DNA from: Aestuariibacter salexigens DSM 15300
Lineage (GTDB): Bacteria; Pseudomonadota; Gammaproteobacteria; Enterobacterales; Alteromonadaceae
Direction: 5' to 3'
Assembly (NCBI RefSeq): GCF_000429145.1
Contig: NZ_AUBH01000003.1
Span: 268,604 to 332,603 of the forward strand
Length of the DNA stretch: 64,000 bases
In this document: piece after piece, positions 52,957 to 62,782 of the stretch
How positions within the stretch are numbered: position 1 is the first letter of the stretch
Layout: each line of letters starts with the position of its first letter
Notes under the pieces: model-generated
What the model was told of the DNA's origin: nothing
The model's input: only the letters and a program-made list of their open reading frames with translations
The model's database searches: none
Made by a program: the position numbers and the translations under genes

Positions 52957-52973
52957 GGTCGGTGACGTTCCAC

Positions 52974-55643
52974 TCAGCTAAACTGAGTGGCAAACTCTCC
53001 GTCGTCTGTCATCGACAGTGTCAAGGTGCTGAATTCCTGCTCATCTTCCATTTTCTCTAGTATGTCTGTGGCGATCATTGGCAGAAGCGCACCATTGATG
53101 ATGTGATCTACATTTCGGGCACCGGTTTCGACTTCAGTACAGCGGGCGGCAATCGCCTCAATAACGTCGTCGCCGTACACCAACTCAAGATTCTGACTGT
53201 CTTTGAGACGGCCCTTAACCTTGTTGAGCTTAAGCTTCACAATGTCGCCCATCACGTCCTGTCCAATTGGATAGAAAGGCACAATCTTCATACGTGCCAA
53301 CAGTGCAGGTTTGAAGTGTGCACTAAGGATCGGACGAATAGCCTCTGTGATCTCTTCGACTGTAGGCAATGTTTCAGCGTTAACGCACATATCCGTGATA
53401 ACGTCTGTCGCGAGGTTACTGGTTAAAAACATCACGGTATTTTTGAAATCAACCAGCTGTCCTTCCCCATCAGATAACACGCCTTTATCGAATACCTGGT
53501 AGAACAGATTTAGCACTTCAAGATCAGCTTTTTCCACCTCATCCAGCAACACTACTGAATAGGGCTTTTGCCGCACCGCTTCGGTTAGCATCCCCCCTTC
53601 ACCGAAACCCACATAGCCCGGAGGTGAACCGATCAGGCGCGATACTGAGTGCTTCTCCTGGAATTCGCTCATATTGACCGATGTCAGATAGCGTTCACCG
53701 CCAAACAGGAGATCCGCTACACCGATACAGGTTTCGGTTTTACCCACGCCACTGGGCCCGACAAACAGGAATACACCAATTGGCGTATCCGGGTTGTTTA
53801 TCCCGGCTTTTGACGCTCTTATACCCTGATCGATGGCATCAATGGCATGGTTTTGGCCCTTTATGCGCTGTTTCAGGTTGTCAGCAAAAGACAGCACAGC
53901 TGCGGCTTCATTTTTCACCATCTTACCCACTGGGATGCCTGTCCAGTTTGAAATTACTTCACCCACTACTGAAGGTGACACTTCATAATGAACCAGTGGA
54001 TCATCGCCCTGTAGCTCGGTGAGTTCGCCTTTAAGCTCTGCTATTTTGATCTTTATCTCTTCTGCAGATAGCGATGGCTCATCTGATGATTCCTGTTCAT
54101 CATCCTCAACAGGCTCCTCATCGAGGGCAGCAAGCTGTTGTCGTAGTGACAGGATCTCTTGTGCCAGACTGACTTCTTTTTCCCATCGCTCGGTCAAGCC
54201 GTGGATCTCACCATTCTTTTCAGCAATGGTTTCGTTGAGTTCATCCAGCTCGTGCTCGGTGATCACGTCTGCATTGACATCACGCAAAATCGCATCATGT
54301 TCACGTTCTAAGGTTTTCACCTCACGTTCCAGATAATCGAGACGCTCGGGTTTGGCACCAATACTGATTTTCACTCTGGCTGCTGCCGTATCCAGGACAT
54401 CTACCGCTTTGTCCGGAAGCTGACGGCCATTAATGTAACGCGCTGACATTTCAGCAGCTGCAACCACAGCATCATCACGCACGTAAACGCCATGGGCTTT
54501 TTCATAGATTTTGCGCAGCCCGCGGATGATCACAACCGCCTGCTCAGGAGTGGGTTCATCAAGTTTCACCAACTGGAAACGTCTGGCTAGCGCGGGATCC
54601 TTTTCAAAATATTTTTTGTACTCAGACCAGGTTGTCGCCGCAATGGTACGCAATTCGCCTCGTGCCAGTGCAGGTTTAAGCAAGTTTGCCGCATCGCCGC
54701 TGCCCGCCGCGCCGCCGGCACCGATTAAGGTGTGCGCCTCGTCGATAAACAAAATGATAGGCTTAGGTGAGGATTTCACTGCGTTGATTACGCCGTTAAG
54801 GCGATTCTCAAACTCACCTTTAACAGACGCACCGGCCTGCAGAAGGCTTAGATCCAGACCGATAATATCGACATTTTTCAACATGTCCGGCACGTCACCT
54901 TCAACAACCTTCAGTGCCAATCCTTCTACAACCGAGGTTTTACCGACACCCGCTTCACCGACACAGATAGGATTGTTTTTACGACGACGAGCAAGAATAT
55001 CAACCATCTGGCGTATTTCACGGTCACGGCAGAAAACCGGATCAATGCGTCCCTCTCTGGCCTGCTCAGTAAAATTGACACAATACTTTTGCAAAAACTC
55101 ATTATCACCAGCGGATGCCGCTGCACTTGCCTTCGCAGTACCGCTGGATGCGGCTGACACTTCAAATGCAGTTTCTTTTGAGTCGACAACAATATCGTTA
55201 AAACTTGCTTTTAAATCGTCGTAGGATATGTCAGATAAATCGTCAACGTACTCAGACAGTCCGTGACGACGAGTATTCGCCAGAATCGCCAGCACGAGTG
55301 CACCAGAGCGGATCTTGGTGGCACCCAGTTCCAGTGAAGACACCAGCCATGCATCTTCGAGCAGCCCAATCAGGGTCTTGGAGAACACAGGCTTTTGCTT
55401 ATTCTCACCGACGCCTCGTTCCACTGCATCCTGAAGGTGCTTAACAAACTTCACGATGTTGATGTTAAAGTGCGCCAGCACCAGGGCAAGATCGTTTTCG
55501 TCTTCCAGTAATTTCAGCAGGAAGTGTTCAACGGTGATCTCGTAACTTCCATTTGATACGCACAGTCCTGCTGCGCCCTCCAGCGCTTGCGTACAGACTG
55601 GATTTAAGCGTGTCACAAACGACTTTAGTGTTATTTTTTCCAT
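52974..55643 (-). CDS. clpV: T6SS AAA+ unfoldase ClpV (TssH)
   Basis: An 889-residue ClpV. The N-domain (about 1-165) recognises the contracted sheath. The first AAA+ module has GEAGVGKTSVVEG (near residue 223) and LFIDEAHTLIGAGG. A coiled-coil middle domain with extra acidic residues follows (about 410-560). The second AAA+ module has GPSGVGKTET (near residue 628) and VVLLDEVEKA. It takes apart the contracted TssB/TssC sheath for reuse. The lower-complexity Glu/Asp stretch near residue 520 is slightly longer than in ClpB. The gene lies between tssG and vasH. Confidence 0.96.
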   Translation of the reverse strand: MEKITLKSFVTRLNPVCTQALEGAAGLCVSNGSYEITVEHFLLKLLEDENDLALVLAHFNINIVKFVKHLQDAVERGVGENKQKPVFSKTLIGLLEDAWLVSSLELGATKIRSGALVLAILANTRRHGLSEYVDDLSDISYDDLKASFNDIVVDSKETAFEVSAASSGTAKASAAASAGDNEFLQKYCVNFTEQAREGRIDPVFCRDREIRQMVDILARRRKNNPICVGEAGVGKTSVVEGLALKVVEGDVPDMLKNVDIIGLDLSLLQAGASVKGEFENRLNGVINAVKSSPKPIILFIDEAHTLIGAGGAAGSGDAANLLKPALARGELRTIAATTWSEYKKYFEKDPALARRFQLVKLDEPTPEQAVVIIRGLRKIYEKAHGVYVRDDAVVAAAEMSARYINGRQLPDKAVDVLDTAAARVKISIGAKPERLDYLEREVKTLEREHDAILRDVNADVITEHELDELNETIAEKNGEIHGLTERWEKEVSLAQEILSLRQQLAALDEEPVEDDEQESSDEPSLSAEEIKIKIAELKGELTELQGDDPLVHYEVSPSVVGEVISNWTGIPVGKMVKNEAAAVLSFADNLKQRIKGQNHAIDAIDQGIRASKAGINNPDTPIGVFLFVGPSGVGKTETCIGVADLLFGGERYLTSVNMSEFQEKHSVSRLIGSPPGYVGFGEGGMLTEAVRQKPYSVVLLDEVEKADLEVLNLFYQVFDKGVLSDGEGQLVDFKNTVMFLTSNLATDVITDMCVNAETLPTVEEITEAIRPILSAHFKPALLARMKIVPFYPIGQDVMGDIVKLKLNKVKGRLKDSQNLELVYGDDVIEAIAARCTEVETGARNVDHIINGALLPMIATDILEKMEDEQEFSTLTLSMTDDGEFATQFS

Positions 55644-55659
55644 TAACTTCCCCTGATTA

Positions 55660-56931
55660 TTAGTCGACGAGTGTCGTGTAATTGCCCCTTCCAGGCTCTC
55701 CTAACCAACAGGAATAGCCTAGTAAATAATGTGGCTGTTCGCCTAACTGCCAGGGCAATTCACACTCATCATGTAAATGCAGGCAGATATCAAACAGTTG
55801 ATCATGTGCAGTCAGATAATTAAGTAACGCGATAAGCTCTTGATATCTGTTCTGCGGATTTTGCTCGATAGGTAAAAAGCTTAAAAATGTTTCAGTATCC
55901 AACTCACATAGGTGCAGTCTGAATTTATGCTCAACATCTTCGATGACTTCTCCAAGCACAATAGCCTTACCTAGCTGGTTAGCCTGATAGCCAAGCTGAA
56001 ACTGCTGAAACCGTGGGATGTGAGCGTCTCTTGAGATCGCTTCCTCAACCCACACGTCATGCCAAGGCAGGCCTAGATATCCGGAAACCACCTTAACAAT
56101 AACTTCCGGAGAGCCTCGATTAATGGCCAGTAAGCCGGAGTGCTTTAACAACAGTGGCCAGTGTATTGGGCTGGCTTCCCTATGCTGCTTTTCAGGCGCA
56201 CCGATAAAGCTATAGAGCATATCTTCAAAACCGACCGGAGGCCGTTTGGTATGGCGTTCTATTGGCCGGTATTTTTTCGATACTTGTCCATAAAGCGACA
56301 CGCTTTGATGGTTAAATAAATCAAAGAAGTCCCGTTCATTAGAGCGAGGCGGCTGATACACCTCGAGAATAAGTTTCTCTTCACCCAGCAGCTCAAGCTC
56401 TGACGGCGACAGAATGCTCTCCAGAGGTTCTTTCGCGAATAACGTTTCAAGCTCCAGTGAGGTCAGCTTCCTGATTTTTTTTGTCCCGGCATTGACCGCT
56501 TCTTTAAGCTGTCCTGCTCTGGATAGAGCGGCGGCAATATCGAATTGATGCACGGCAAACGCTTTGCAATCTTTTTTACTGCACAAATAAAAGCATTCGC
56601 CCTCGCCCTGCGCATGGCGGACAAATTCCTGAATTATTGACTCTGTGTAATACACTGGCAGCGGCGACGCAGGCCCATATAGGCCAAGAAAATTAACCAC
56701 GACCTCGTAGTAGCCTGTGCCGGTAAGAGTAATTGAGTCAATGTCAGAAGACGGAAAACTTAACGAGGGATTCGCGCGATACAGTACAGGCCCGAAACCA
56801 ATGTCATCATCTGTTCTTTCGTCACCAAGGTAGCTGAGCAAGTCCTGGACCTGCTCGAAAGAAAAGTGCCTTGCCTCTTCAGTAAGGCGGCGGGTCAGAA
56901 GCGTTCTCGAGATCCGCTCGACATTGGCCAT
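55660..56931 (-). CDS. tssG: T6SS baseplate protein TssG
   Basis: A 423-residue TssG (ImpH/VasB) baseplate wedge protein. It has the expected early pattern FSFEQVQDLLSYLGD ... VLYRANPSLSFPSSDI ... VVVNFLGLYGPASPLPVYYTE. The later LFDLFNHQSVSLYG-like segment and GLLAINRGSPEVIVKVVSGYLG also fit. At 423 residues it is longer than most (about 330-360), with extra sequence near residues 130-190. The ATG at 56931 has a GGGGA site and overlaps the tssF stop by 37 bases. Confidence 0.9.
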   Translation of the reverse strand: MANVERISRTLLTRRLTEEARHFSFEQVQDLLSYLGDERTDDDIGFGPVLYRANPSLSFPSSDIDSITLTGTGYYEVVVNFLGLYGPASPLPVYYTESIIQEFVRHAQGEGECFYLCSKKDCKAFAVHQFDIAAALSRAGQLKEAVNAGTKKIRKLTSLELETLFAKEPLESILSPSELELLGEEKLILEVYQPPRSNERDFFDLFNHQSVSLYGQVSKKYRPIERHTKRPPVGFEDMLYSFIGAPEKQHREASPIHWPLLLKHSGLLAINRGSPEVIVKVVSGYLGLPWHDVWVEEAISRDAHIPRFQQFQLGYQANQLGKAIVLGEVIEDVEHKFRLHLCELDTETFLSFLPIEQNPQNRYQELIALLNYLTAHDQLFDICLHLHDECELPWQLGEQPHYLLGYSCWLGEPGRGNYTTLVD

Positions 56932-58679
56932 GAATAGATTTCCCCGGATTCCAGCGCTTTTATTTTCAGTTGATGGAATGAATTGGTTCTGGCGTACTGA
57001 GCAAAAAACAAATTAAGAACCGAAGCAAATAAATACATGTTTGCCTCGCCTTGTAGCCCTTTTGCGCCAAATTTGCTTTCTCTCAGATATAAGGTTGTTT
57101 CGAGCCCCATTGTAGGTCTTCCGGCATGGACAACATCGATGTTTTTTGTTTCAACATTCTCGATGCCTTCACACAATAACTTTGTGGCCCTCTCACGCTG
57201 GCGATTGGTAAATGCTGCAAAGTCGTATATTCGAACGAGGCTCCTTATTCCCTCGACCGTCACAATGGAACGATAATGCAGTGCCAAATTAGCCAACAGA
57301 CGCCAGTGCAAACCCGATACAAAAGGAGGTGACATGGCGGATGTGACACGAGATATGTTGTTGAAGGTGACATACTCTGGTGAGTTGCCTGTATCACAGT
57401 TTATTTGTCCGGCTTGCAAACTGCCGGGCAGATTTCGATTGGTACATACCAATTCTACCGATATCGTCTCGTTGTGGAACTCTTCGTTCTGGCTGCCGGT
57501 GACGAACGAAATATAATGATCAAGACCTTCGTTCAGTACTGATGGCCGGTAGTTGAGCTTATAAAACGCGCCGCCCTCAGAATCATAGTGCTTGGTATGT
57601 TCAAACGACTCGTATGGTGCGTAATTAATTTGCGTGCTGCGTCCTTTTAACTTACCGGTCACCTGCTCGACCGAAAACACCTCGACATGTTCAAGGTTAT
57701 CAGTTGACGGCCGAACCAAATACTCACTGCGAAGATGCTCAAGCCTGATAGGGTCTGCGTCTTGCTCATACAAATTAACGATTGGCGTACAGAACAGCCT
57801 GAAATTTTCCTTACGCACCTTTATCTGGTTGTCAAACTGCCGCATAAAACGGAACGTAAGTGAAAATGATTCAAGCTTGGGCTCTTTTAAAATATCACCG
57901 AGCGAGTGCACATCGAAAAATAAAAACTTCTCACCAAGCTGAAAATATTCCTGCAACAAACGATACCCTGAATATGTTTTTGCAGGGTTGGGTAGCAAAC
58001 TTTGGTCGGCTGCAAAACCGGTGGGCTTGACGGCATAAGCAGGCAGCGTTGTTTTTTTAGCGGCGTTTTCTCCTTTCACTTTGATACTGACTTCGACATC
58101 ACGTAAATAGCGGAATAACCACATATACAGAATGCGAGAAACTGGCCGCTTCTGATCTTCATGCAGGTGCAAACGCAATGTATCAAGGTTTATATCTTCA
58201 GATGACACGCCCGGCTCTATGTCAAAGCCAATTTTGATGTACGCCCCATCAGACGTATCTTTGGCCGTGGCACTTTTAATCTCAATAGGCGCTACATCAA
58301 CGTCATAACAGGTCTGAAAACGGCAGGCTGTCCCCTCGACTTCAACAGACTGTACCTCGGTACCGCGAGGGATTGTTTTCTTTTCGGTGATGGCTTGTGC
58401 TCTGGGCGTAAACTCCAGTATTGACATAGACGGCGTAGGCCGTAAGTAGTTTGGCCAGAGCAAATTAATCAATGAGTGAGAAATCTCTGGAAATTCATCA
58501 TCCAGTTTCTGACGCAGACGTCCGCTGATAAACGCAAAGCCTTCTAGCAGCCTTTCTACATCGGGGTCTTCACTGTCCTCTGAAAGAAATTTTGCCAGCC
58601 CTGGATTTTGCTGAGAAAACGCACTGCCCAATTCACGCAGCGCATTGAGTTCATCCTGAAAATATTTATTAAACGCCAT
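56895..58679 (-). CDS. tssF: T6SS baseplate protein TssF
   Basis: A 594-residue TssF (ImpG/VasA). The N-terminus FNKYFQDELNALRELGSAFSQQNPGLAKFLSE and EDPDVERLLEGFAFISGRLRQKLDDEFPEISHSLINLLWP are the family signature. Length is normal. It forms the baseplate wedge with TssG and TssE. It starts one base after the tssE stop. The end overlaps tssG by 37 bases, an unusually long but in-frame-consistent overlap. Confidence 0.95.
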   Translation of the reverse strand: MAFNKYFQDELNALRELGSAFSQQNPGLAKFLSEDSEDPDVERLLEGFAFISGRLRQKLDDEFPEISHSLINLLWPNYLRPTPSMSILEFTPRAQAITEKKTIPRGTEVQSVEVEGTACRFQTCYDVDVAPIEIKSATAKDTSDGAYIKIGFDIEPGVSSEDINLDTLRLHLHEDQKRPVSRILYMWLFRYLRDVEVSIKVKGENAAKKTTLPAYAVKPTGFAADQSLLPNPAKTYSGYRLLQEYFQLGEKFLFFDVHSLGDILKEPKLESFSLTFRFMRQFDNQIKVRKENFRLFCTPIVNLYEQDADPIRLEHLRSEYLVRPSTDNLEHVEVFSVEQVTGKLKGRSTQINYAPYESFEHTKHYDSEGGAFYKLNYRPSVLNEGLDHYISFVTGSQNEEFHNETISVELVCTNRNLPGSLQAGQINCDTGNSPEYVTFNNISRVTSAMSPPFVSGLHWRLLANLALHYRSIVTVEGIRSLVRIYDFAAFTNRQRERATKLLCEGIENVETKNIDVVHAGRPTMGLETTLYLRESKFGAKGLQGEANMYLFASVLNLFFAQYARTNSFHQLKIKALESGEIYSWPMSSGSRERF

Positions 58680-58680
58680 G

Positions 58681-59103
58681 TTAGCTCATTACCTTAAATG
58701 AGCCGTTGCCTTCAGATCGTGTTTCAAACCGAATACGTTCTACCTTTCCGGCAATATTAAGCCTGGCGACAATTTCGAACTGGATGTTAAGTGGGTCGTT
58801 CTCATCACGGACATACTTAACCCGTACACGAGTGAGTCCAGGCGCGAAGGTTTCGATTTGATTCTTGATAGCTTTCGATAAATCGCTGATAGCGGTAGCA
58901 AACCCTTCCTTGGCATCTAAGTCGTTCAGATCCGGCAGACCAAAATCAGGATTCGCCAGACAACTCCCTTGTCTGACGTTAAACATATCCTGAAGCTGCA
59001 ATAGTACTGATTTTTTGAATACTTCCCGGCTTTGCTCAGGTCGAGCTTTCGGCCTGGTTCCCCCTTCGCGTATTCGTTGAATCAGGTACTGGTCATACTC
59101 CAT
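58681..59103 (-). CDS. tssE: T6SS baseplate protein TssE (gp25-like)
   Basis: A 140-residue gp25-like protein. VLLQLQDMFNVRQGSCLANPDFGLPDLND (near residues 32-60) is the typical segment, and the C-terminal half has VRVKYVRDENDPLNIQFEIVARL. TssE begins sheath assembly on the baseplate. The acidic and aromatic residues of the EPR-type contact region are not all standard here: the usual SRYEPRL-like stretch reads FAPGLTRVRVKY. It sits between tssC and tssF. Confidence 0.93.
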   Translation of the reverse strand: MEYDQYLIQRIREGGTRPKARPEQSREVFKKSVLLQLQDMFNVRQGSCLANPDFGLPDLNDLDAKEGFATAISDLSKAIKNQIETFAPGLTRVRVKYVRDENDPLNIQFEIVARLNIAGKVERIRFETRSEGNGSFKVMS

Positions 59104-59114
59104 AGACTACTGCG

Positions 59115-60596
59115 CTACTTGTCCAACTTACCGACCAGCGACAATGTGAAATCAGCGCCCATGTACTTAAAGTGAGGTCTGACTTTCATGCCGACTTTAT
59201 AAAAACCAGGTTCGCCTTCCACATCGTCTACCGTGATCTCTGCCGAGCGAAGCGGACGTCTGGCGCGCACTTCGGCGCTGGCGCCATCCTGGTCTGCGAC
59301 AAACTGTCGGATCCAGACATTTAGTTCATCCTGAATATCCAGACGCTCTTTGGTGCTACCGATGTTCTCACGTTGCAGTACTTTGATGTAATGCGCCAAG
59401 CGGTTAACCACATACATGTACGGAAGCTGAGTGCCAAGTTTGTAATTGGTTTCTGCTTCCTTACCTTCTTTGCTGATACCAAAGAACTTCGGCTTCTGAA
59501 TTGAATTGGCAGAGAAGAATGCAGCATTGTCACTGCCCTTACGGAAGGTCAGCGGAATAAAGCCAGCCTCGGCAAGCTCAAATTCACGCCGGTCGGAAAC
59601 CAGCACTTCAGTCGGAATTTTGGTTTCCAGTTGTCCCATGGTCTCATATTGGTGCAAAGGAAGATCTTCCATCGAACCACCACTTTGAGGGCCAATGATA
59701 TTCGGACACCAGCGGTATTTAGCAAAGCTATCTGTCAACTTTGAGGCCAGTGCAAATGACGTATTACCCCAGCAGTAACGCTCATGATCTTCGTTGATGG
59801 TCTCATTGTAATTAAATGCTTTAACTGGATTTTCCTTACTGTCGTAAGGCAATCTCAGCAGGAAGCGAGGCATGGTCAGACCAAGGTAACGTGCATCTTC
59901 AGACTCACGCAGTGAGCGCCACTTGGCATATTGAGGGCCTTCAAAAATTGACGCAATGTCATTCAGCTTGGGTAGATCTTCAATATTGTCTACACCGAAA
60001 AACTTAGGGCTGGCTGCTGCAATGACGGGTGCGTGCGCCATTGCCCCGACGCTCATCATCGATTGCATCAGTTTGATATCTGGCGATGAATGATCGAACT
60101 CGTAGTTGGCGATAATAGAGGAATAGGGTTCACCACCAAAGTTGCCGTATTCTTCGGTATAAACCTTTTTATACAAACCTGATTCGCTGATCTCGGAAGC
60201 ATCTTCAAAGTCAATTTCCATGTCTTCTTTCGACACATTGAGGATATTGATCTTGTTGTTCTCACGAAAATCAGTGCGGTCAACCAGGAATTTTAACCCG
60301 CGCCAGGCAGATTCCATTTTCTGAAACGATTCATTGTGCAGAATGGCGTCCATCTGCACGCCTAATTTCTTATCTACTTCAGAAATCATTTCATCAATGA
60401 GTGCTTTACGTACGCGCTCATCTTTGTTCGATGATTTGAGCATTTCAAGGATAAATGCCTGTACGCCTTTCGACGCAACATCATAAGACTCGTCGGAGCG
60501 AGAGATGTTGGCCTGCTCCATGATCTGATCGAGCAGTGAGCTTTCCGTGGTTTCTGCCTCAGCGGCTTGTGACTGTTGTTTTTCTAATTCAGACAT
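59115..60596 (-). CDS. tssC: T6SS sheath large subunit TssC
   Basis: A 493-residue TssC (VipB/ImpC). MESAWRGLKFLVDRTDFRENNKINILNVSKEDM (near residue 90), HAPVIAAASPKFFG and FLLRLPYDSKENPVKAFNYNE are strongly conserved segments, and the C-terminus VGMKVRPHFKYMGADFTLSLVGKLDK is typical. It pairs with TssB to build the contractile sheath. It lies 11 bases after tssB. Confidence 0.97.
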   Translation of the reverse strand: MSELEKQQSQAAEAETTESSLLDQIMEQANISRSDESYDVASKGVQAFILEMLKSSNKDERVRKALIDEMISEVDKKLGVQMDAILHNESFQKMESAWRGLKFLVDRTDFRENNKINILNVSKEDMEIDFEDASEISESGLYKKVYTEEYGNFGGEPYSSIIANYEFDHSSPDIKLMQSMMSVGAMAHAPVIAAASPKFFGVDNIEDLPKLNDIASIFEGPQYAKWRSLRESEDARYLGLTMPRFLLRLPYDSKENPVKAFNYNETINEDHERYCWGNTSFALASKLTDSFAKYRWCPNIIGPQSGGSMEDLPLHQYETMGQLETKIPTEVLVSDRREFELAEAGFIPLTFRKGSDNAAFFSANSIQKPKFFGISKEGKEAETNYKLGTQLPYMYVVNRLAHYIKVLQRENIGSTKERLDIQDELNVWIRQFVADQDGASAEVRARRPLRSAEITVDDVEGEPGFYKVGMKVRPHFKYMGADFTLSLVGKLDK

Positions 60597-60607
60597 GGCG
60601 TACCCCC

Positions 60608-61096
60608 TTAATCCTTGTCCATACCAAGCTCAGACATTAGCTTAGCTCTTGCATCATCATCACTCAGCAACGTTTCCAACTGCTTTTTGAACGCTGGGAT
60701 ATTACCTAGCGGTCCCTTTAAGAACGTCAGTGCATTGCGCAGTTCAAGCAAGGTGTTTAATTCCGGCACCTGACGGATAACGTTTTCAGGTTCGAAATCA
60801 CGCATGTTCTTAAATTCAAGTGAAACGGGAAGCTCTTCGCCGTCCTCTTCACTGAGCTTATTTTCAACAGTGAAATCAAGCTTTAGATTTTGCTTAGCCA
60901 TGACGTCATTAAAGTTGCTTTTATCGACTGAAATAGCTTCACGTTCCTGAATATCGTCTTCTTCCTCACGCATGGTAAAGTCGCCGACGACCAACAGTTT
61001 ATTCGGTAATTCGACTTCTTCCGAACCACTGTCCGTGTGGGCTTTATACGTGATATTCACGCGCTCTTTGGGTGCAATTGAGGTGCTTTTTGCCAT
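60608..61096 (-). CDS. tssB: T6SS sheath small subunit TssB
   Basis: A 162-residue TssB (VipA/ImpB). RVNITYKAHTDSGSEEVELPNKLLVVGDFT near the N-terminus and the late LRNALTFLKGPLGNIPAFKKQLETLL are family signatures. It forms the sheath with TssC and carries the region that ClpV recognises on TssC after contraction. The start has an AGGAAAAG-like site, 18 bases after the tssA stop. Confidence 0.96.
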   Translation of the reverse strand: MAKSTSIAPKERVNITYKAHTDSGSEEVELPNKLLVVGDFTMREEEDDIQEREAISVDKSNFNDVMAKQNLKLDFTVENKLSEEDGEELPVSLEFKNMRDFEPENVIRQVPELNTLLELRNALTFLKGPLGNIPAFKKQLETLLSDDDARAKLMSELGMDKD

Positions 61097-61114
61097 TTTC
61101 TTTTCCTCGTTAAC

Positions 61115-62737
61115 TTACGCGCGTGTCATATCCAGCGCGGCAATTGGATTAAACGCGAATACTTCACGCTTTAACTCTTCTATCTCATTCGATTTATCAG
61201 CAGCAAGCTGCTTTTTGGTCTGTAAACTGTCATAACAACCTAACAACATAGCAGAGACTTGGTGGAAAGTCTTAGTATCATAGTGACTTGCCATTTGTGT
61301 CTGCATACTGCCGCGCAGGCGTTCAAGAATATAAACCGACACATCTTCGCGGCCGTTTTTCTTGCATAACTCAGCAAGCAGCAGCTGCCGATCTGCATGA
61401 TCCTTGCCTACCTGTGCTGTTTCGGTTGCAGACGTAAACGCTTCGATCGCTGATGCGAATCCGTCTTCAGCAGACAACTCAAGGGCTTTTTGATAGGCCT
61501 CGTCAATAATACTATTCTGCTGTGATGCGCCTGAATTATTGCCGTCGGGGGCCTGCGAGCTGCCTCCCTGTGATAGCCACAACAGGGTCTTTTCATCAAC
61601 AAATGGGCTGCCATCGTTAAATGTTGATTCTTTCAACTGGGGATGCATTTCAAGAAATACCGCCGTATCGCGTTTAACCGTATCAGCAGCTGCCTGTTGC
61701 CCAATGGCCTTCAAGCCTGCATAAATATAACGCTGCAGGGACAGGCAAAATATCGCACCAGAGTTAAAGATTGCTTCAGCCTGATTGGCAAGTTGTTCAA
61801 ACTGCTTCTGCTGCTCAAGCTGTTCAAGCTGCTTCATCACATCAGCACTGGGTATGGGAGGCATTACACCAGACGCTGGAATAACGCGGACCTGCAACCA
61901 TTTCGCCTGACGTGCATAGTGTAGTGCTGTTTCATCAAACGGCTTATCTTTTTTGAGAAGGTCGGCAACCTGCTGAAGCACCCTCCCCGCACCCGCCAAC
62001 GCCTTATCCAGTGATTCGGCCGATACCTCAATATTATCAGCCTTTGCAATCGCAGGAGGCGGCGTAGGCGTGGGAGAAGGAGTTGGTGTAGTTGATTCAG
62101 GCGTCGAAGCGGATTGCTCGGGTTCAGGCTCAGGTTCACTTTGCGCTTCTTCAGCCTGCTTCTTTTCCTCTAGCAAATGCGCGGCAACATCATTGAGTCG
62201 CTTGAATTTAGCGCGCAATTCAAACGTGGAAGGCGCGTCCTCACCTAACTTTTCAGCTAATGCGGCATCGCAGGCCATAAATCCGTCAAACGCTGCGACG
62301 ACAGACTCAAGGTCGTCCTGTTCGGACACCTCCCGCGCTTCAAAATCTTTATCAAGTCGTCCGGCCAGCCAGGCAAATGCTGCAGCACGCGCCTTGCCCT
62401 GACGCTTGCGTCGTCTTGGAAAGATCTCCTCCCAATAAGGCGCTTCTACCAAACCTTTGAACAGCTCGAAGCCTGCACAAAGACCAGCGAAATCGCTTTG
62501 CTGGTAAGCGCTGTAGGCAAGATAGCCTCCAACCCGAAGGTCCTTGGTTTGCGTCGACAGTAATCCCTCGGCGAGCTTAGCGATTTTTTTCCAATCAACC
62601 GGCACGCGCTCAATACCTTCGAGCTTGGCCAACTCAGCTTCAAGATCATCAAACTCAGCAAAGGTTGCCGGGTCTTCACCGGGTCCATCGCCGATTGGGG
62701 CGAGTAATGTTGCGAACGTATCCTTTTCCATAAGCAT
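61115..62737 (-). CDS. tssA: T6SS assembly protein TssA, VasJ-type C-terminus
   Basis: A 540-residue TssA. The ImpA-type N-terminal domain spans about residues 8-130 (LLAPIGDGPGEDPATFAEFDDLEAELAKL; GYLAYSAYQQSDFAGLCAGFELFKGLVEAPYWEEIFPRRRKRQGKARAAAF). A low-complexity Glu/Pro then Ser/Thr/Pro linker is at about 195-235. The C-terminal part (about 240-540) is helical and of the VasJ/TssA2 type. TssA guides baseplate and sheath growth. First gene of the sheath operon. The ATG at 62737 and the one at 62731 are both possible; neither has a strong ribosome site. No promoter is evident in the 45-base gap, which holds a terminator hairpin. Confidence 0.92.
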   Translation of the reverse strand: MLMEKDTFATLLAPIGDGPGEDPATFAEFDDLEAELAKLEGIERVPVDWKKIAKLAEGLLSTQTKDLRVGGYLAYSAYQQSDFAGLCAGFELFKGLVEAPYWEEIFPRRRKRQGKARAAAFAWLAGRLDKDFEAREVSEQDDLESVVAAFDGFMACDAALAEKLGEDAPSTFELRAKFKRLNDVAAHLLEEKKQAEEAQSEPEPEPEQSASTPESTTPTPSPTPTPPPAIAKADNIEVSAESLDKALAGAGRVLQQVADLLKKDKPFDETALHYARQAKWLQVRVIPASGVMPPIPSADVMKQLEQLEQQKQFEQLANQAEAIFNSGAIFCLSLQRYIYAGLKAIGQQAAADTVKRDTAVFLEMHPQLKESTFNDGSPFVDEKTLLWLSQGGSSQAPDGNNSGASQQNSIIDEAYQKALELSAEDGFASAIEAFTSATETAQVGKDHADRQLLLAELCKKNGREDVSVYILERLRGSMQTQMASHYDTKTFHQVSAMLLGCYDSLQTKKQLAADKSNEIEELKREVFAFNPIAALDMTRA

Positions 62738-62744
62738 ACTGCTG

Positions 62745-62774
62745 TAAAAAGCGTGACGGGGCGAAAGCCCCGTC
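62745..62774 (-). terminator. Rho-independent terminator between the repeat protein and tssA
   Basis: On the minus strand an 8-bp stem (GACGGGGC / GCCCCGTC, 62755-62774, TTTC loop) is followed by ACGCTTTTT. It lies eight bases after the stop of the upstream repeat-protein gene and only 17 bases before the tssA start. It should insulate the T6SS operon, unless read-through is regulated. Confidence 0.85.
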
Positions 62775-62782
62775 TTTACTAG

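Noticed and set aside
54511..55224. Long plus-strand open frame (237 residues) opposite clpV
   Set aside because: Lies wholly inside the clear ClpV gene; low-complexity Ser/Arg composition typical of an antisense shadow.
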